A stretch of 64,000 nucleotides of DNA from Humulus lupulus (GCF_963169125.1 NC_084802.1:27657107-27721106), one strand, 5' to 3'; counted from the stretch's first letter, positions 20,738-32,358 are shown. The notes: generated by a model from the letters alone, not told the origin. Translations and numbers: made by a program.

Positions 20738-21824
20738 TGAAATTCCGTATTTTAATATTACCAATTGATTTAAAATAAACAACTTAATTGAATGTAGAAT
20801 ACTGATTAAGTTGGTTAGACAGATTTCAATTTTGTTCACACTACTTATGCAACTGTTTAAACAGAAACAGAAAAACATGTAAAAATTCAACACACGAGAA
20901 TTTTTACGTGGTTCAGAAATCTTTTAAGATAACCTATATCCACGGGGCCACGCCCAGAGAATAAACCAATTAGTAAAGAAACAATGTGTACAAAAGCATT
21001 GACTTAAACAATGTAAGACTCCCTCTTAAACTATTGCCGCAATCTTGTTGTACTCTTCTCTACGAATCTGATTTGATGAAACGCTGATTCTCTTGAACTT
21101 CCTTCAAAGAATAGCGAGTGCACACTTCCTCCCGAAGTGAGACTTAGATAGAATCCTCTCCCGAAGATCCTTATAAACACGTTCACAATAGACACTATCT
21201 GTTTACAATAGATTATATAGATATCCATAAGTACACTCAGTACTATTACAAAGATTAAGGTGAACAAACTTAATCTCTACAAATAAAGACACTCTTCAAA
21301 ATAACAAAATGTTTACGAATATTCAAAATGGAAGAGGTGAAAATTCCAAAGACCTTGGCAAGATATTTATAGGCAAGGAAATCGTCCAAGGCCATCATTT
21401 TCTGATATCTTTGAAATCAATTTGCGAATTCCTTTGATTAAGGAAATCAGCTAGCCAGATGAATTCTGTGTCGACAGAAAAGGAAACTAATGAGTCAGCA
21501 ATGTAATAAGTTTTATCTGGCAGAACGAACATGGTCATTTCTTTTGACCATGTTCATTTTCGATACCTTCTTTATTCCAGAATAAACATAATCCTGAAAA
21601 TAATCTCAAGATAATTGCAATATATATTTTTACCAAATATTGATTATTTGTGATAAATAAGGTAAAAAATATATTCACACTTAAAAGAAATTTTCACACT
21701 AGAAAATCAGCTGAATCAATTTGATATTTAAAGCATGAATCAATAAGGAGATATGCTACTGATTTTCCTTAAAATCTTTAAAATATTTTGTCTAAATTAA
21801 AGTTAGCCAATAAAGGATTTTACA
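20738..21824 (-). repeat. Copia B 3' LTR
   Basis: On the minus strand it starts TGTAAAATCC at 21824 and ends GGAATTTCA at 20738. TATAAATA (plus TATTTATA, 21364-21371) is shared with the partner LTR at 30512-30519. It is aligned over its whole length with 29886-30973. Confidence 0.93.
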
Positions 21825-21842
21825 ATCTCCCCCTTTGGCAAC
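21825..21842 (-). promoter_or_regulatory. Copia B polypurine tract
   Basis: The minus strand reads GCCAAAGGGGGAGAT immediately before the 3' LTR start. It is a strong polypurine tract for plus-strand priming. The ~295 bp between this and the env-position ORF is non-coding. Confidence 0.9.
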
Positions 21843-22137
21843 TTGATAGAAAAAAATATTTTAAGAGTTTATTTTGAAAGATCCTGCAAAGACAAACCAG
21901 GTTAGAGCAAATAGTAATGAAATTACTCCCCCTGCGAAATTCGTCTCAATTGTAACAAGGATCACAAACATGAAAACAAAATAATAAACCTTCTTACTCC
22001 CCCTTGTTGTCTAGCAATAAGCCAAAGGAGTAACACACAAACAAAAGAAACCAAATGAAAAGACACTTAACATCGTTCTTTTACAATTTATTTAAACCAA
22101 CAAAGAGAAAAACAAAACAAAGTAGAAACAGATGGCC

Positions 22138-23769
22138 TCATTTGGAAGGTCCCACAGCAAATTGAGACATCATGGTCGAGAGACAATTCTTGAGACTAAA
22201 AACTTCTGACTGAACAGATTCCAGAGTGGCCTTGACACCAGCGAGTTCAGCAATGACAGAATCAGCATCGCCAGCCTTGAGAGCAATCCCTTTAGTTGCC
22301 TTGACTGATGAGGGGTCCTTCTTGAGTTTGTAATCTACACCAGCAGTGGGAGGTGTCACGAATTTATATTCCAATCGGAGAGACTTTTGAGAATCAAGCA
22401 ACTTGTAGATCAAATGAGGAAACACCAAATATTGGCCTTTCTTTTTGGCTTTTCCTAAGGCATTGATCTGATCAAAAATGAGAGTGGCAAGATCAACTTG
22501 GAGACCAGTCCCGACTTTGTACAGAAAGAAGGTCGTGTCAAAGGTAATGGTGGAGGTATGAGTGGTGGGAATCTAGTTGTTGGTGGCAAATTTGTGAAGC
22601 ACGACATAGTAATGAGTAAGATCGGTCACCTTGAGAACTGAGTGTTGTTCCCAAACCATATTCTGTCCCACCAACTCAGATAGAACCGTGTCTTCGTTGA
22701 ACTCCACAGCAACATTGATAACAGCAGGAGGCAAATTGAGAACCTTGGCAATTTCAGCAGCACTAAACAAATACCAATGTCCTCGAACATAAACTTAACC
22801 AAACATAAAAGACTTGCTATCAAACAGATCATCATTAATATTAGCATAGAATTCTTGAACAATCTGAGGAACAAAACCATCAAACCCAGTTAAAGAACCT
22901 AACCACCCTCGATCCTCAATATTCTTAATGACCCCAAACACTCTATGGGCAGAAAAATAATTTTTTTTCTCACAGATAAAATCACGATGCATATAATGCT
23001 TCATATTTTTCTCATTGTCATTGAAACAGAAATTCAAAGAGTGAGTTTTAAAGGTTGAACCTGGAGAGACTTTAGGATCCATTGGTGACTTTGTACGAAT
23101 CTCAGGAATTTTCACAGTTTTCTTGCCCTTTGGAGAAACAGGAGGGTCCTCTGATGGGTCAGACTCGGCTTCAAATGCAACATCATCATCAATAGAGGGA
23201 TCATATTCAAGGGGGTCATCATCAGAGGGAACAAAAGCTTCAGATGGATCAGTTTCAGAAAAGAAACAGGGTGGAGGAATCTTCTTCACCTTCGACCGAA
23301 ACATGGAACGTGGAGTGGAACCCACGGGAGAAGAGACCTTTGGTGTGGAATCCGAAGGATTAGTACCTTTTGACCGAGGAGATTTTTTAGAAGAGGAGAC
23401 CTAGAACCATCCTTTGCTTTTTTTCTTGGGTGCAAGAACATTAGGGGATTCTGAGGAGTCAGAATGGGTTTTGGCCGAATCACCGTGATGATCAGAGACA
23501 TCATCTGAGAGGGATGCTCGACCCCTTTTGGAGGACCCAGGGACAGAGGCGAGTGGAGTCGCTGATGAGGGAGGTCCAGACGGAACTTTGGGGGCTTCTA
23601 GGTCAGGAATGACCACGGCTTTTCTTGTGGTGATGGAACTGTCAATGAAGCTAGGTTGAGACAAGGTACTCTTTCAAGCCTTTTTCTTGGTTAGAGATGG
23701 AGATGCAGTCAACGAGCCAGCCTTCAAATCCTTGACAGACCTAGAGCCACTTCCTCTAGTTTTCACCAT
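22138..23769 (-). pseudogene. Copia B additional ORF in env position, four in-frame stops
   Basis: A single reading frame runs from an ATG at 23769 (MVKTRGSGSRSVKD) to the stop at 22138, about 543 codons. It is broken by in-frame stops near 23670, 23400, 22796 and 22574 but not frameshifted. The N-terminal half is Ser/Pro/Asp-rich, with acidic and Lys-rich patches. The middle (RGWLGSLTGFDGFVPQIVQEFYANI, VYVRGHWYLFSAAEIAKVL beyond the stop) resembles the putative plant transposon protein domain found in extra ORFs of plant retrotransposons. The C-terminal end (IAELAGVKATLESVQSEV) looks like a short coiled coil. I see no convincing signal peptide or membrane segment, so an envelope function is not supported. 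Its role is unknown. Confidence 0.78.
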
Positions 23770-24949
23770 GTTTGCACGAGAACGAGAGAAAACTGTCACA
23801 AGAGAAAAAAAAAAAAAGAGGAAACCGAAAAAGGAAGAAGAAGAAAGATTGAGATGGTTTGAGATATTGGGCCTAAGGATATTCGAATATAAAGAAGGGG
23901 ATAGATAGGGATTTGATCTTTTATTCCATTATTTGAGAATTGAATGGAATATTCACTTTTGGAAAGTACACAATAATATCCCAAAAATAACTGCCAACAA
24001 AAGTACACGACACACAATTGGGAAACAAGCCAAAATAGGAAACTTTTTATCTTAAAAAAAATGAGATAAAGACAAAAACAAAATTGATACAACATACCCT
24101 TTTTGACACACTTAGATTCGATTTTCCTTTGAAAGAATATATATTATTTATATATTTTTTTATTTAATTATTATATATATAACCAAATGTACCAAAAAAT
24201 ATCTCATTTTGAATAATGCTCAAAGTCTTCGTGCCCTTGCATGTGGAGAGAGAAACAATCATTATTTTAAAACAAATTTTTACTATAAAGTTAGAAAATA
24301 TATTTAATATAAATCATGCTTTCATTTTAGAAATAAAAAATCACAAAATATTTACTCCTGTCACAAAAAAAATATTTTATTCAAATCAATGAGTGTGTAT
24401 GAGACTTACAGATTTTTCCAACAGTATATCTTAAGCATTTGTGTGTGATTGTGAAATTAGAGATCATTGCCCTATATGGCAATTTTAGCCTTTTTCAGGG
24501 ACATTGCCCTATGCGGAAATTTTTAGCCTTTTTCTCAATGAGTACCCAAATTAGACGCTTTCACATTACACTGAAGGCTGCATTTAACAATGGATGGTAG
24601 AGTATCTTCTACATAATTTTTAGTTACATAGTTCTAACTTACTCAAAGATAGCATTTTACACAATAGTGTAGGTAGCTCCATTCTAAGATGGAGCCTGAA
24701 ATACTTTTCAAGGATCAAATGCTCATACACTATAAACATAGATTAATTTGAAAGAATATTAATTGGAGGGACTATTTATTTTGTTTTTTTTTTAAAAAAA
24801 ATATGTGCATGATATATATATTAATTATAAATTCTAGCCTGAAGTAAAAATATATTTTGACATAATGATTGAGACTTTTTCGGTGAACAAGGACAAGAAG
24901 AAATTACACAACTTTTTCTAGCACAGGGATATGGTACAACACAAAAAGA
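23770..24949 (-). other. Copia B pol-to-extra-ORF spacer
   Basis: 1.18 kb, very AT-rich, no supported gene. It contains a local direct duplication at about 24464-24535 with core CATTGCCCTAT followed by TTTAGCCTTTTTC in both copies, and a Lys/Glu-coding purine run near 23800-23850 that belongs to noise. Confidence 0.55.
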
Positions 24950-26464
24950 TTAATTAGGACAAATCCCCAAGGATTTCGTGAGGGAATCAAATCTGACTGT
25001 ATCAAGGGCTTTTGTAAAAATATCTGCAATTTGTTTGTTAGTCTCAATATATTCTAAGATCAAAGTTTTATTTTCAACGAGTTCCCTGATAAAATGAAGA
25101 CGAATGTCAATGTGTTTAGTGCGTGAGTGTTGAACAAGAATTTTTGAGATATTAATAGCACTGGTGTTATCACAAAAAATAGTCAAGGTTTTAAGATCAA
25201 ACCCATAATTTGTCATCATTTGTTTCATCCATAACAGTTGCGTACAACAACTTCCTGCAGCTATGTACTTAGCCTCAGCAGCTGACAGAGAGATTGAATT
25301 TTGTTTCTTGCTATGCCAAGAAACCAGATTGTTTCCCAGATAAAAACATGCACCACTTGTACTTTTTCTGTCATCTGCATTCCCTGCCCAATCAGCATCA
25401 CTAAAACAAACAAGGTTAGAGTTTGTTTCTTTTGAGTACCAAATTCCATACTCTTGAGTACCATTCACATAGCGAATGATTCGCTTTACAACTGTCACAT
25501 GGGATTCCATAGGATCCCCTTGATATCGAGCACAAACCCCAACACTGTAGCTAATGTCAGGATGACTAGCTATGAGATATAGAAGACTTCCAATCATGCT
25601 TCTGTACAATGTTGGATCTACTTTTACACCATTTTCATCCTTGGTTAGTTTGACCATGGTTCCCATTGGTGTTTTGGCATGTTTAGCAGACTCCATCCCA
25701 AATTTCTTGACCAGATTTCTTGCATACTTACTTTGAGAAATGAAGGTTCCGTCTTCTGACTGTTTGACTTGCAGTCCTAGAAAATAGTTTAACTCACTTA
25801 CCATGCTCATTTCGAACCCATCTGTCATTTGTTTGACAAATTCCTGCACTAAGGTGTTATAAGTATAGCCAAAAACAATATCATCAACATAGATTTGAGC
25901 AATAACAATATCAGAATCAACATTTTTGATGAAAAGAGTTTTATCGACTCCTCTTCTTTTATAACCATTCAAAACAAGAAATTGAGTCAATCTTTCATAC
26001 CAAGCTCTAGGAGCCTGTTTTAGACCGTAGAGAGCCTTTTTAAGTTGAAAAACATGATCAGGATTATGTGGATCTTCAAATCCTTTTGGTTGTTCAACAA
26101 ATGCTTCTTCATTCAAAAAGGCAGATTTAACATCCATTTGGAATAATTTGAAACCAACAACACACACAACAACCAATAGCAATCTAATTGACTCAAGTCT
26201 TGCGACAGGGGCAAAAGTTTCATCAAAATCAACTCCTTCAATTTGAGTATACCTCTGGGCATCTAGCCTAGCTTTATTTCTTATTATTGTACCAAATTCA
26301 TCGGTTTTATTATTGAAGATCCATTTGGTACCAATAACATTGGTATAATTTGGTCTAGGAACAAGAGTCCATACCTCATTTCTTGTGAATTGTTCTAATT
26401 CTTCTTGCATTGCTTTTATCCATGCCTCATCATTCAAAGCTTCTTTCACATTTTTTTGGTTCAA
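24950..26464 (-). CDS. Copia B reverse transcriptase-RNase H (504 aa, open)
   Basis: Uninterrupted 504-codon frame, the C-terminal part of pol. RT blocks: LVPRPNYTNVIGTKWIF, GVDFDETFAPVARLESIRLL, FQMDVKSAFLN, ALYGLKQAPRAWYERL and the active site IYVDDIVFG near residue 190. RNase H blocks: SDADWAGNADDRKSTSG, LSAAEAKYIAAGSC, FCDNTSAINIS and HIDIRLHFIRELV, so the acidic catalytic residues are present. The frame ends SLGICPN. It would copy RNA to cDNA and digest the hybrid. The ATG at 26464 is internal; the true polyprotein start is upstream in gag. This is the best preserved coding region in the window. Confidence 0.93.
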   Translation of the reverse strand: MNQKNVKEALNDEAWIKAMQEELEQFTRNEVWTLVPRPNYTNVIGTKWIFNNKTDEFGTIIRNKARLDAQRYTQIEGVDFDETFAPVARLESIRLLLVVVCVVGFKLFQMDVKSAFLNEEAFVEQPKGFEDPHNPDHVFQLKKALYGLKQAPRAWYERLTQFLVLNGYKRRGVDKTLFIKNVDSDIVIAQIYVDDIVFGYTYNTLVQEFVKQMTDGFEMSMVSELNYFLGLQVKQSEDGTFISQSKYARNLVKKFGMESAKHAKTPMGTMVKLTKDENGVKVDPTLYRSMIGSLLYLIASHPDISYSVGVCARYQGDPMESHVTVVKRIIRYVNGTQEYGIWYSKETNSNLVCFSDADWAGNADDRKSTSGACFYLGNNLVSWHSKKQNSISLSAAEAKYIAAGSCCTQLLWMKQMMTNYGFDLKTLTIFCDNTSAINISKILVQHSRTKHIDIRLHFIRELVENKTLILEYIETNKQIADIFTKALDTVRFDSLTKSLGICPN

Positions 26465-27680
26465 AGCTGGATGTGAAGCAAACGAATTGAACCAAATTCA
26501 CATACCTTTTTCTTGTCACCATGCTTTCTTCAATATCACCAAGAATGAGATCTGAAGGATGATTCTTTTTAATTCAGGCAGAAGGTTCTCTCTGTATTGA
26601 ATCTGTGATGATTTCTTGCCCTTCCTTTGTAGGTCGTTCAGATGATGTTGGAACAGATTTAGCTTCTGTTGCAACAATTTCTGTATGAGAGGGCACAACA
26701 TCACCTATTGTCACTGCAGGAGATTCTGTTTGAGAGGTTTTAGCAATGAACCTATCAATTTCTTCTTCATTGGAATATTCAGAAAAATCTTTTAAATCAT
26801 CAATAACAACATTGGATGATTTCATAACAGTTTGAGTTCTCATGTTATAAACACAATAAGCTCTACTATTCATAGAATATCCAAGAAAAACTCCTATATC
26901 ACTTTTTGAGTCAAATTTTCCAATATTCTCACGATCTCTAAGAATATAGCATATACACCCAAAAACATGAAAATAACTTACATTGGGCTTTTTACCTTTC
27001 CAGATTTCGTAGGGAGTTTTGGAGGTACCTGGGTGAAGAAACACTCGATTGATTGTGTAGCAGGTAGTGAATATTGCCTCTGCCCACAATCGTTTGGAGA
27101 GTTTCTTACTGTTTAGCATTACTCTGGCCATCTCTTGCAAGGTTCTATTTTTTTTCTCTCAACAACCCCATTTTGTTCAGGAGTTTTGGGAGCTGAGAAC
27201 TCATGGGAAATACCTAGAGATTTACAAAAATTATCATAAACAATATTCTCAAATTCCTTACCATGATGACTTCTGATTCTCACAATTTTACCTATATTGC
27301 AATCTTTTTCAACTCTTAATTTAATGCACAAATTTTTGAAGGCATCAAACGTGTCTGACTTTTCTCTTAAAAAGTCAACCCAAGTAAAACGAGAAAAGTC
27401 ATCAACACACACAAAGATGTACCTCTTTCCATTAATACTTTCAACTTGAATAGGACCCATGAGATCCATATGCAAGAGTTCAAGAACTTTTGAAGTATTA
27501 ATTCATGTGACACTTGTGTGGGAGTTTTTTAATTGTTTCCCCAATTGACAAGGTTCACATTTACCTGTAGATTCTTTACCCAATTTGGGTAACCCACGAA
27601 CTAACCCTGCACTTGCAATCTTTTTCAAACTTTTGAAATTTATATGACCCAATTTCTCATGCCATAAGTCAGTGGTATTA
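26465..27680 (-). pseudogene. Copia B integrase, catalytic Asp replaced by His
   Basis: The zinc-binding part (about 27680-27480) shows LWHEKLGHINFKSL and KCEPCQLGK, the HHCC ligands. The core (27475-27119) begins HMDLMGPIQVESINGKRYIF. The second catalytic residue lies in RIRSHHGKEFEN, where the family has S-D-H-G; the codon at 27266-27268 encodes His. The glutamate block is TPEQNGVVERK. After a frameshift near 27130, the C-terminal part (27140-26574) continues with AEAIFTTCYTINRV, FHVFGCICYILRD and IGVFLGYS. Integrase would insert cDNA; the Asp-to-His change should kill catalysis. Confidence 0.88.
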
Positions 27681-27681
27681 C

Positions 27682-28104
27682 CTATAGCCGAATGACATGT
27701 GAGGGTTGGGAAAGACTATAGCAATTATTGATAGATCTATATCCTTTCAATACTCTCACACCATTTTGATCAATAACATTACAATCATCACGAGAAAAAT
27801 TTACTTTGAAGCATTGATCACAAATTTGACTTATACTAATTAAATTAGCCTTAAGGCCTTCAACAAGCAAAACATTTCTCAATGTTGGTAATCCATCAAG
27901 ACTTAGGGTACCTTTTCCAACAATATTACCTAACATACCATCACCAAAGGTTACAACACCACATTTCAAAGATTTGAAATTTGTGAGTATATTTGCATCA
28001 CCTGTCATATGTCTAGAACATCCACTATCAAAATACCAAGAGTTAGAGGCACGAGATTTATGACAAGTAAAAGCAGCAAGACAATTTGTTCTTGCTTTTT
28101 CAAT
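27682..28104 (-). pseudogene. Copia B protease and gag-pre-integrase region
   Basis: The protease active-site block SWYFDSGCSRHMTGD lies at about 28010-28055 with an intact D-S-G. It is followed by the pre-integrase domain (VVTFGDGMLGNIVGKG, LRNVLLVEGLKANLISISQ) and a stop near 27682. The protease is separated from gag by a TAG stop near 28105. It would process the polyprotein. Confidence 0.85.
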
Positions 28105-29813
28105 CTAAACACTTTTTGATGGTTTTTTCACAACCTGTTTTGTTTTACTATAATGATTTAAATAATTGTTTTTGAAAAAATTCATCATAGTAAAACATCT
28201 GAGCCGGATGTGCCCTTTCACTCCACAAAGATGACATATTGGAATGAATCGATCTGTTATATTTCTTTTGAGAAAATTGGCCTGTTTAACAGATGTGGAA
28301 ACAGATTGGACTTTTGTAGAATCACCTATCTGAGATGTAACTGCAGAGACGTTAGTGGTTGACACAGAATGAATGCCAGATTTCACAAAAATGGTTTTGC
28401 CTTTTGATTTAAAACCATCAGATCCTAATCCCGAAAAATTACCAGCTTTTTGTCCTGCACCAATAACATCATCCAAGATCCCGGAATTTGGATTAAGCAT
28501 TTTAACACCTTTTACCATGTGGTTAATTTCATTTGATAATCTCTTAATTTCACAATCTTTTGCAATAATTTTATCCTCAAGATTCTTCATAGTGTTTTCA
28601 AGTTCATCATTATTTTCCTGTAAGGATTTGTTATTGCTTGCCATTAAGCAATTATCAGAACAAACCTTTAACATTCTTTTAGAGAGTCCTCATCTAGATC
28701 AGACTCACTGGATTCACATTCAAAATTATCTTCCTGAATTGTGTTGTTCAGACAAACAACCCTTTTATTAACCTGCGAATTCAAGGTTAATCCAAATACA
28801 ACAGAGGTTAAAGCAAGGTTTGAGTTATCTTCCTCATCGCTACTTTCAGAGTCCTGATCACTCCAAGTAGCTTCCATTACCTTTTTATTTTTCTTTAGTG
28901 TATTGGCACATTCAGATTGAATATGACCAAATACCTCACATTTCCTGCATTGCACGCCTCTTTTATTGCTATTGTCAAAAGGTTTAGCGAATTGATTACT
29001 TTTGGTAGATTTGAACGTGGATTTTTTTTTACCAATCTTTTTCCTGTACTTTTGAAAATTTTGGGTCAGCAAGGCCATTTCGTCTTCACCATCATTTTCA
29101 TCTGAATCTTTCATTTTTGACGATTTGAGAGCAACTGATTTTTCCTTGGGAGCACTTGGTTTTTCTTTTTGACGAATTTGTTGATTGAGTTCAAACGTTC
29201 GCAATAAACCCATCAACTCCTCTACTTTCATTGTGTCAAGATCTTTTGCCTCCTCAATTGTTGTGAGCTTTGTTTGAATCATGTCAGAAAGCACTCTAAC
29301 AATTTTCCGAACTAACACATTATTTTCCAATTTTTCTCCCAAAGAAAAATATTCATTAGCTATATCAGGCAGTCTTTCATAGAATTATGTGAGAGACTCA
29401 GTTTCTTTCATTCTAAGGTTTTCAAATCTTGTAGTTAGCATAACAAGCCTAGAACGTTTTACATCAGCAGTTCCTTCAAATTGAGTTTGAAGGATTTCCC
29501 AAGTTTCTTTGGCAGATTCACACGAGGATATTAATTTTATGTATCCTTCACCAACTACATTAAAGATAGCATGCAAGGCTTTGTTGTTATAAATAGATAA
29601 TTTATCTTCAGCATCGGTCCAGTTAAGTTCAGATTTTACCTTTGTTACATCATTTGATTCAGATGGAGGTGTCCAACCGGTTAAGATTGATCTCCCCGCC
29701 TTTTTATCTTGAGATTTAATAAAGGCTCTCATCCTCACCTTCCCATAAGGATAGTTGGAATCATTCAATAAAGGAGGACGAGTTATAGATCCACCTTCTG
29801 CAAAGAAAGACAT
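28105..29813 (-). pseudogene. Copia B gag with two CCHC zinc knuckles
   Basis: The likely start is the Met at 29813 (MSFFAEGGSITRPPLLNDSN), the standard start of SIRE-type gag, rather than the farther upstream Met at 29846. The gag core has AIFNVVGEGYIKLISSCESAKETW and LQTQFEGTADVKRSRL. A TAA stop breaks the frame near 29385. After it come EKLENNVLVRKIVRVL and the first knuckle CRKCEVFGHIQSEC. A frameshift near 28670 follows, then a coiled-coil-like stretch and the second knuckle CHLCGVKGHIRLRC. Both knuckles keep all four ligands. Gag builds the particle and binds RNA. Confidence 0.88.
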
Positions 29814-29859
29814 TTCACAAGGCACAAAACAAACGGAAAGATACAAGATCTTACTAAGA

Positions 29860-29883
29860 GTTTAGTGACCCGCTCTGATACCA
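29860..29883 (-). promoter_or_regulatory. Copia B primer binding site (initiator tRNA-Met)
   Basis: The minus strand reads TGGTATCAGAGCGGGTCACT two bases after the LTR end. The first 12 bases match the classical initiator-Met primer site. It defines the inner end of the 5' LTR. Confidence 0.93.
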
Positions 29884-29885
29884 AT

Positions 29886-30973
29886 TGAAATTCCATATTT
29901 TAATATTACCAAGTGGTTTAAAATAAACAACTTAATTGAATGCGGAATACTGATTAAGTTGTTTAGAAAGATTTCAGTTTTGTTCACACTACTTATGCAA
30001 CTGTTTAAACAGAAATAGAAAAACATGTAAAAATTCAACACACGAGAATTTTTACGTGGTTCAGAAATCTTTTCAGATAACCTACATCCACGAGGCCATG
30101 CCCAGAGATTAAACCAATTAGTAAAGAGACAATGTGTACAAAAGCATTGACTTAAACAATGTAAGACTCCCTCTTAAACTATTGTCGCAATCTTGTTGTA
30201 CTCTTCTCTACGAATCTGATTTGATGAAACGTTGATTCTCTTGAACTCCCTTCAAAGAATAACGAGTACACATTTCCTCCCGAAGTGAGACTTAGATAGA
30301 ATCCTCTCCCGAAGATCCTTATGAACATGTTCACAATAGACACTATCTGTTTACAATGGATTAGATAGATATCCACAAGTACACTCAGCACTATTACAAA
30401 GATTAAGGTGAACAAACTTAATCTCTACAAATAAAGACACTCTTCAAAATAGCATAATGTTTACAAATATTCAAAATGGAAGAGGTGAAAATTATAAAGG
30501 CCTTGGCAAGATATTTATAGGCAAGGAAATCGTCCAAGGCCATCATTTTCTGATATCTTTGAAATCAATTTGCGAATTCCTTTGATTAAGGAAATCAGCC
30601 AGCCAGATGAATTCTGTGTCGACAAAAAAGGAAACTGATGAGTCAACAATGCAATAAGTTTTATCTGGCAGAACAAACATGGTCATTTCTTTTGACCATG
30701 TTCATTTTCGATACCTTCTTTATTCCAGAATAAACATAATCCTGAAAATAATCTCAAGATAATTGCAATATATATTTTTACCAAATATTGATTATTTGTG
30801 ATAAATAAGGTAAAAAAATATATTCACACTTAAAAGAAATTTTCACACTAGAAAATCAGCTGAATCAATTTGATATTTAAATCATGAATCAATAAGGAGA
30901 TATGCTACTGATTTTCCTTAAAATCTTTAAAATATTTTGTCTAAATTAAAGTTAGCCAATAAAGGATTTTACA
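29886..30973 (-). repeat. Copia B 5' LTR
   Basis: 1,088 bp. The minus strand starts TGTAAAATCC at 30973 and ends GGAATTTCA at 29886. The TATA box is at plus 30512-30519 (TATTTATA). It is homologous throughout to 20738-21824, with scattered mainly transition differences. Confidence 0.93.
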
Positions 30974-30978
30974 GTATA

Positions 30979-31393
30979 TAAGATTGAAAAGAAGTGATGT
31001 GGTTAGTTATTAAGAGAATTTTTCTGCTTAAAGCCCATAAAAGGTCATGTTATATTAAGATTATTACAAGAGAGTACTAAATACTAAAAAAAAAAATAGT
31101 GTAAACTTTAAAGATTTACTAATTAGTCCAGACAATGTAGTTTTTTCTCAAAATTATGAATGTTTAAGTTTCTATGGAAAAATTATTATGTTTGTAGGAA
31201 ATCAACAAAATCATTGGTCGAATATAGTGGGATGAAACTACAAGATCTGTAGAAACGAAAGGAACCCCACAATCACAGGTATATGCAGCGACTGTTCTTA
31301 TAAACACTGTCTTAATCTAAACATTGAGCTTGGTTAGTCAAAATGATCAACCTAGCTAGCTATATCAACTCTCCCATCTAAATTTTCAAAATG
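30979..31393. other. Spacer right of Copia B, no gene supported
   Basis: About 415 bp that continues the sequence interrupted at 20732. It holds stops in all frames and no recognised motif. It then meets the solo LTR at 31399 and resumes at 32714. Confidence 0.5.
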
Positions 31394-31569
31394 TAGGTGT
31401 TATCCCCAAAAATGGAGATTGATGACGTGGCAATAGAGGTGACAAATGACAATACATGGTCTGTAAAAGACACATTAAATAGTCAATAAATACATTGACT
31501 CCTCAAAGTTGTGATAAAGTGACCTGATAGACTGATGAAGAGTTTTGACTGCTTGAGAGTGTCACGTCC

Positions 31570-32070
31570 AAGCCAAGTACATCCGAGGAGCAGTCCAAGT
31601 GCCCGTTCGGACCTTGGTCCGATGAAAGGCCAAGGTGAGGTCGGACCTTGGTCCGAGGAGGAGAGCCCAAGGGACCTTGGTCCGAGGAGAACTCAAGAGA
31701 GTGGTCCTAGGAGACCCCAAGGATGTGGTCCTAGGAAACCCCAAGAGAGTGGTCCTAGGAGACCCCAAGGATGAGGTCCGAGGAGGAGACCCCAAGGATG
31801 TGATCCTAGGAGAGCTAAGGAGAGTGCATCCTAGGAGATCCCAAGGGTGTGGTCCGAGGAGAGCTAAGGAGAATGCATCCTAGGAGAGCTAAGGAGAGTG
31901 CATCCTAGGAGATCCCAAGGGTGTGGTCCGAGGAGAGCCCAAGAGTTTGGTCTTTATGCGTATGTCCAACAAGTGCATGGTTGTCCAAATAAAGAAATGG
32001 CATGCTAGAGGAGAGTGCCATGTTAGAGGAGAGACATGGCATGCTAGAGGAGAGTGCCATGTTAGAAGAG
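31570..32070 (+). repeat. Two minisatellites in the solo LTR
   Basis: The first array (about 31570-31935) is built on GGTCCTAGGAGACCCCAAGG and its variants with GGTCCGAGGAGAGCC, roughly 24 bp units, more than ten copies. The second (about 31998-32070) repeats GGCATGCTAGAGGAGAGTGCC. The second array is homologous to the 60690-60790 segment of the minus-strand LTR at 60104; the first is not. Confidence 0.88.
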
Positions 32071-32350
32071 AGGAGTGCATATCCTACCACCATGCACAAG
32101 TCCTACCAGCAAGTGTATGTCCGACCAGCATGTGTATGATCGACCAGAGTGGAGGTGAGGTGGATCAACTAGCTAGAGGAGGACTAAGTCAAGATTCCCA
32201 TAAACAACTTCAATAAGATACGCGGGAATCTCTCATTCTTCCCACAAATGGGGGGTTTTGTTACATTTTGAATGTTTTTTGTAATTTAAATGTAATAAAT
32301 ATAATAAAATATCCCGATTCTAGGGGATATCAGATGTATGACCCTAAGCC

Positions 32351-32358
32351 TATAAATA
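32351..32358 (+). promoter_or_regulatory. TATA box in inverted repeat, solo LTR
   Basis: TATAAATA is flanked by CCCTAAGCC (32342-32350) and GGCTTATGG (32362-32370), complementary except for one position. Compared with 9799-9827, one pair has changed from G-C to A-T on both arms. Confidence 0.7.

Larger units (their letters stand above)
20738..30973 (-). mobile_element. Copia B: complete SIRE-like Ty1/copia element with env-position ORF
   Basis: 10.2 kb, bounded by GTATA duplications, with two ~1.09 kb LTRs. On the minus strand: initiator-Met primer site, gag with two zinc knuckles, protease, integrase, RT-RNase H, a 1.2 kb spacer, an additional ORF and a polypurine tract. A long gag and an extra ORF after pol are marks of the SIRE/Maximus lineage. 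In about 225 bp of LTR compared by eye (21041-21265 versus 30179-30403) I counted about 12 differences, so the insertion is not recent. Stops, frameshifts and an integrase active-site change make it non-autonomous now. Confidence 0.93.

Noticed and set aside
22138..23769. Calling the Copia B extra ORF an envelope gene
   Set aside because: Only its position suggests this; no signal peptide, membrane anchor or glycoprotein features are visible.
23796..24095. Hydrophobic 99-codon minus-strand frame with membrane-like stretches
   Set aside because: It is in AT-rich spacer where T-rich codons give Phe/Leu by chance; it ends inside a homopolymer and matches no family.
31535..31883. Overlapping open frames on both strands
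   Set aside because: They arise from the GGTCC/CCTAGG minisatellite, whose unit length lets frames stay open; no protein family is recognisable.
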